From Flavobacterium flevense (lineage in GTDB: Bacteria > Bacteroidota > Bacteroidia > Flavobacteriales > Flavobacteriaceae): a stretch of 64,000 nt of DNA. The DNA is taken from assembly GCF_900142775.1 (NCBI RefSeq), contig NZ_FRCC01000003.1:186001-250000 (forward strand). Reading direction: 5' to 3'. The notes under the pieces were generated by a model. It made no database searches and was not told the DNA's origin. It saw nothing but the letters and a program-made list of their open reading frames with translations. Positions within the stretch are counted from its first letter, which is position 1; each line of letters opens with the position of its first letter. Both the position numbers and the translations under genes were made by a program. This document shows positions 61,817-64,000 of this stretch, in pieces.

Positions 61817-62794
61817 TTAATTCAAATATAAAATAGCAATTAACGACAAAGATGCAATAAATCCCCACAACAAGATTCCTTGTATTAAGGGTTTTATTCC
61901 AACAGCCAGTAATACTGAACTACTAAGACCTGAACCAATAAAAAATAAAGTAACCGTTAGACCTATTTTTGCAACAGCAACAATATAAGGCGTTACAGTT
62001 GTCAATTGAGGAACATAAGTATTTAAGACCATAGCCAAGATAAAAAGCCCTATAAAATAAGGGATTTTAATTTTGCTTGTCTTATTCTTAAACAAAAAAC
62101 TCGTTAACAAAACAACTGGAATAATCCATAAAGCACGCGCCAATTTTACGGTAGTTGCAATTTGCAAAGCTGTAGAACCATATTTATTAGCTGCTCCTAC
62201 TACCGAACTTGTATCGTGAATGGCTAAGGCACACCACAATCCAAAATCTTCCTGAGATAAACTAAGCCAATGACCAATTGCAGGAAACAAAAACAAAGCA
62301 ATGGAATTCAGAATAAAAATAACACCTAAGGCTACTGATGTCTGTTTTTCGTCTGATTTAATAACCGGAGTAATAGCTGCAATAGCACTGCCTCCGCAAA
62401 TGGCAGTTCCGCACGAAATTAAATGAGAGGTTTTTTTATCGGTTTTAAACCATTTTCCTAATAATGTTCCCAGTAAAATAGTACTGAATAAAGTAGCCAC
62501 AGTTAGTAAAAAGCCTTCTTTTCCCGAAAGCAGAGCATTAGAAACATTCATTCCGAAACCTAACCCAACTACCGAAACCTGAAGTAAAACATGAATTATT
62601 TTATGATTTAAATGCAACCAGGGATGTCCTGAAATATTAGCCACCAGTAATCCAAGTAACAATGCAATGGGCGGAGTTATGATTCCTGTCAGGCAAAAAA
62701 TGAGTAAACTAACAAAAATGATTTGTTGTGTTTTACTGTGTTTTTCGAGATTAAAGATTCCGTTTTCAGGAAAAATATTTGATTTTTTATTCAA
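61817..62794 (-). CDS. YeiH/UPF0324 family membrane transporter (putative sulfate exporter)
   Basis: 325 aa with about ten membrane segments, starting IIFVSLLIFCLTGIITPP. The family blocks QVSVVGLGFGMNV, LISCGTAICGGSAIAAITPVI, LCAWAIHDTSSVVGA-like (LWCALAIHDTSSVVGAAN) and LFFIGSGLSS are present. Several members are linked with sulfite/sulfate or sulfonate handling, but the substrate is not shown for this one. It is convergent with the sulfatase gene, 2 bases away. Confidence 0.88.
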   Translation of the reverse strand: MNKKSNIFPENGIFNLEKHSKTQQIIFVSLLIFCLTGIITPPIALLLGLLVANISGHPWLHLNHKIIHVLLQVSVVGLGFGMNVSNALLSGKEGFLLTVATLFSTILLGTLLGKWFKTDKKTSHLISCGTAICGGSAIAAITPVIKSDEKQTSVALGVIFILNSIALFLFPAIGHWLSLSQEDFGLWCALAIHDTSSVVGAANKYGSTALQIATTVKLARALWIIPVVLLTSFLFKNKTSKIKIPYFIGLFILAMVLNTYVPQLTTVTPYIVAVAKIGLTVTLFFIGSGLSSSVLLAVGIKPLIQGILLWGFIASLSLIAILYLN

Positions 62795-62827
62795 GAGAAA
62801 TCTTTTTGTATTAAAATTTAAAACGGA

Positions 62828-64000
62828 TTATAATAAACCATTGTATTTTCGAATGAACCATTCAGCAGCAAAAAAACTACAAATTAAAACCAATAGCCAT
62901 TTCCAGTCAATTAACGGGGAACGGCTAATATTACTTTTTTCAATTGTTTTATAACTTTGATCGGCTAAAAGAGATTGAACTAAATCATCTGTCTGATTCG
63001 GAAAATAAACTTTTCCCTGAGTCAATGTGGCTAATTGTTTCAATTTATCCAAATCAGGATTTACAAATTGTTTTTCGATATCAAAATCCAATATTTCAAA
63101 ACGACCGGAATAGCTTGATTTTGAGTTCAGTTCTTTTACTGTAAAATTATAAGTTCCCGCTGGTAAACCGTCTAAATTTACTTTGTAAGCGTTATTCCCT
63201 TTCAGTAAATCGTAAGTTTTAGTTTTTTTAGTTTTCGAATTAATTAATGAAATACTCAAATGGGCTTTGTCATCAAATTCGTAATTTTTGTTGAAATATT
63301 GTGCTGTAATTTCGATAGCATCGCCTGAATTATAGAAACTTTCATGGTTAACAATCAACGATTTTTTAGCGTTATTGCTCGCTAAAAACTGAATAATTTT
63401 ATCCATAAAAACATCATATTTCGCGAAAGATTCCTCTTTAATATGACTTTCCATACGCCATTTCCAGCTATTTTCTCCTAACAAAAAGACTGAACGACTT
63501 CCTTGATTTTCGCTAAAAGCAAGCAAAGGCGCTCCGCTTTCCATGTTTCTGATTTTTGAAGAAAGTAACACACTGGTATTTCCATTGGTTTTGATTTTTC
63601 CATACGGATTTTGCAAAGGCGGAAAAATTTCGAAACCAATATTATCAAGAGCAAAAAGATTGAATTGCGAATTAAATCCGGCTAAATAATCTTCTTTTTG
63701 CGCAGTCATTTTAAATTCTAAATTGCTTTGTTGCTGGTTTAAAAAACCAAAATCAGTATGCGTACCGGTAACGATAAAGGTGTTAATTCCGGCATGTTTA
63801 TTTGAATCGAAAATAGATTTGAATTCGGATGTAGGTTGGTACAGAATCAAAACATTATAATCTGTTAACTGATTGATTTGTTTTGGATTAAAAATAGTTA
63901 CCTTACGCTGTGCATTAGATTCAATTGCTCGTTTTAAAGTAGCAATATCCGGATGATTTATCGATGAAATTATAGCAATATTTGTTTTTTGATCAATTAC
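62828..64000 (-). CDS. membrane protein of unknown function (5' end beyond window)
   Basis: The frame is open from the right edge to the stop at 62828, so 391 codons are visible and the N-terminus is missing. An in-frame TTG at 63850 is not needed as a start because the upstream codons (TNIAIISSINHPDIATLKRAIES, TDYNVLILYQPT) read as protein. The C-terminus has one membrane segment (PLIDWKWLLVLICSFFAAEWFIRK). The soluble part includes ITGTHTDFGFLNQQQS, an Ig-like stretch (VNLDGLPAGTYNFTVKEL) and a GATase-like beginning. It resembles large BatA-associated or VWA-type membrane proteins of Bacteroidota. Function unassigned. Confidence 0.6.
   Translation of the reverse strand, partial: VIDQKTNIAIISSINHPDIATLKRAIESNAQRKVTIFNPKQINQLTDYNVLILYQPTSEFKSIFDSNKHAGINTFIVTGTHTDFGFLNQQQSNLEFKMTAQKEDYLAGFNSQFNLFALDNIGFEIFPPLQNPYGKIKTNGNTSVLLSSKIRNMESGAPLLAFSENQGSRSVFLLGENSWKWRMESHIKEESFAKYDVFMDKIIQFLASNNAKKSLIVNHESFYNSGDAIEITAQYFNKNYEFDDKAHLSISLINSKTKKTKTYDLLKGNNAYKVNLDGLPAGTYNFTVKELNSKSSYSGRFEILDFDIEKQFVNPDLDKLKQLATLTQGKVYFPNQTDDLVQSLLADQSYKTIEKSNISRSPLIDWKWLLVLICSFFAAEWFIRKYNGLL

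Noticed and set aside
62828..63850. TTG at 63850 as the start of the last gene
   Set aside because: The frame stays open upstream to the window edge with protein-like sequence, so the gene continues beyond 64000.

Overview
The window is about 64 kb of a low-GC chromosome from a member of the Flavobacteriaceae, most likely Flavobacterium or a close relative. The evidence is the gene set, the strongly A/T-biased codon use, and several intergenic sites matching the Bacteroidota promoter (-7 TAnnTTTG, sometimes with an upstream TTTG). The his locus is arranged hisG-D-C-B-H-A-F-IE. I see no rRNA, prophage, insertion sequence or CRISPR array. There is one tRNA (Tyr, GTA).

Layout. 1-5 kb: a GH15 glycoside hydrolase cut by the left edge, tRNA-Tyr, a thioredoxin-like TlpA gene broken by an in-frame TGA, a small orphan gene and a helical-repeat protein. 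5-13.2 kb: branched-chain amino acid synthesis (leuA, leuB, then ilvD-ilvB-ilvN-ilvC). The ilv genes follow a short Ile/Val-rich leader peptide with a terminator/antiterminator. 13.2-18.1 kb: a repeat-rich accessory patch with a HEPN-like gene between 40-bp inverted repeats, NTF2-like, VOC, GlxA/AraC and two SRPBCC genes. 18.5-23 kb: acetyl-CoA synthetase convergent with a degenerate DnaQ-fold gene and a cNMP/CBS/nucleotidyltransferase regulator. 23-31.5 kb: NDH-2, two helicases, MscS, a thioesterase and small unknowns.

31.7-43.9 kb: two convergent operons rich in amide-bond-forming enzymes. The plus-strand set is esterase, ATP-grasp, GCS2-type carboxylate-amine ligase, class I glutamine amidotransferase, ATP-grasp-like protein and a Tat-exported sugar isomerase-like protein. 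The minus-strand set is esterase, M17 aminopeptidase, ATP-grasp ligase, M1 aminopeptidase and a DUF4240 protein. Together they look like a make-and-break system for an unknown peptide-like metabolite. This is the best candidate in the window for an undescribed pathway.

44-52.7 kb: a complete histidine operon on the minus strand, led by a His-rich leader peptide and attenuator. It carries two extra genes (a four-helix-bundle protein and a secreted DUF2846-like protein). Seven of its nine spacers hold heptamer repeats that often supply the stop codon of the preceding gene.

52.9-61.8 kb: an eight-gene minus-strand operon (thioredoxin, ApbE, DUF4266, DUF3570, response regulator, histidine kinase, ferritin-like/VIT1 transporter, small membrane protein), divergent from an LTA-synthase-like membrane sulfatase. 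The shared upstream region has CTTAAG direct repeats on an 11-bp period, of the kind bound by OmpR-family regulators. The right end holds a YeiH-type transporter and an edge-truncated membrane protein.
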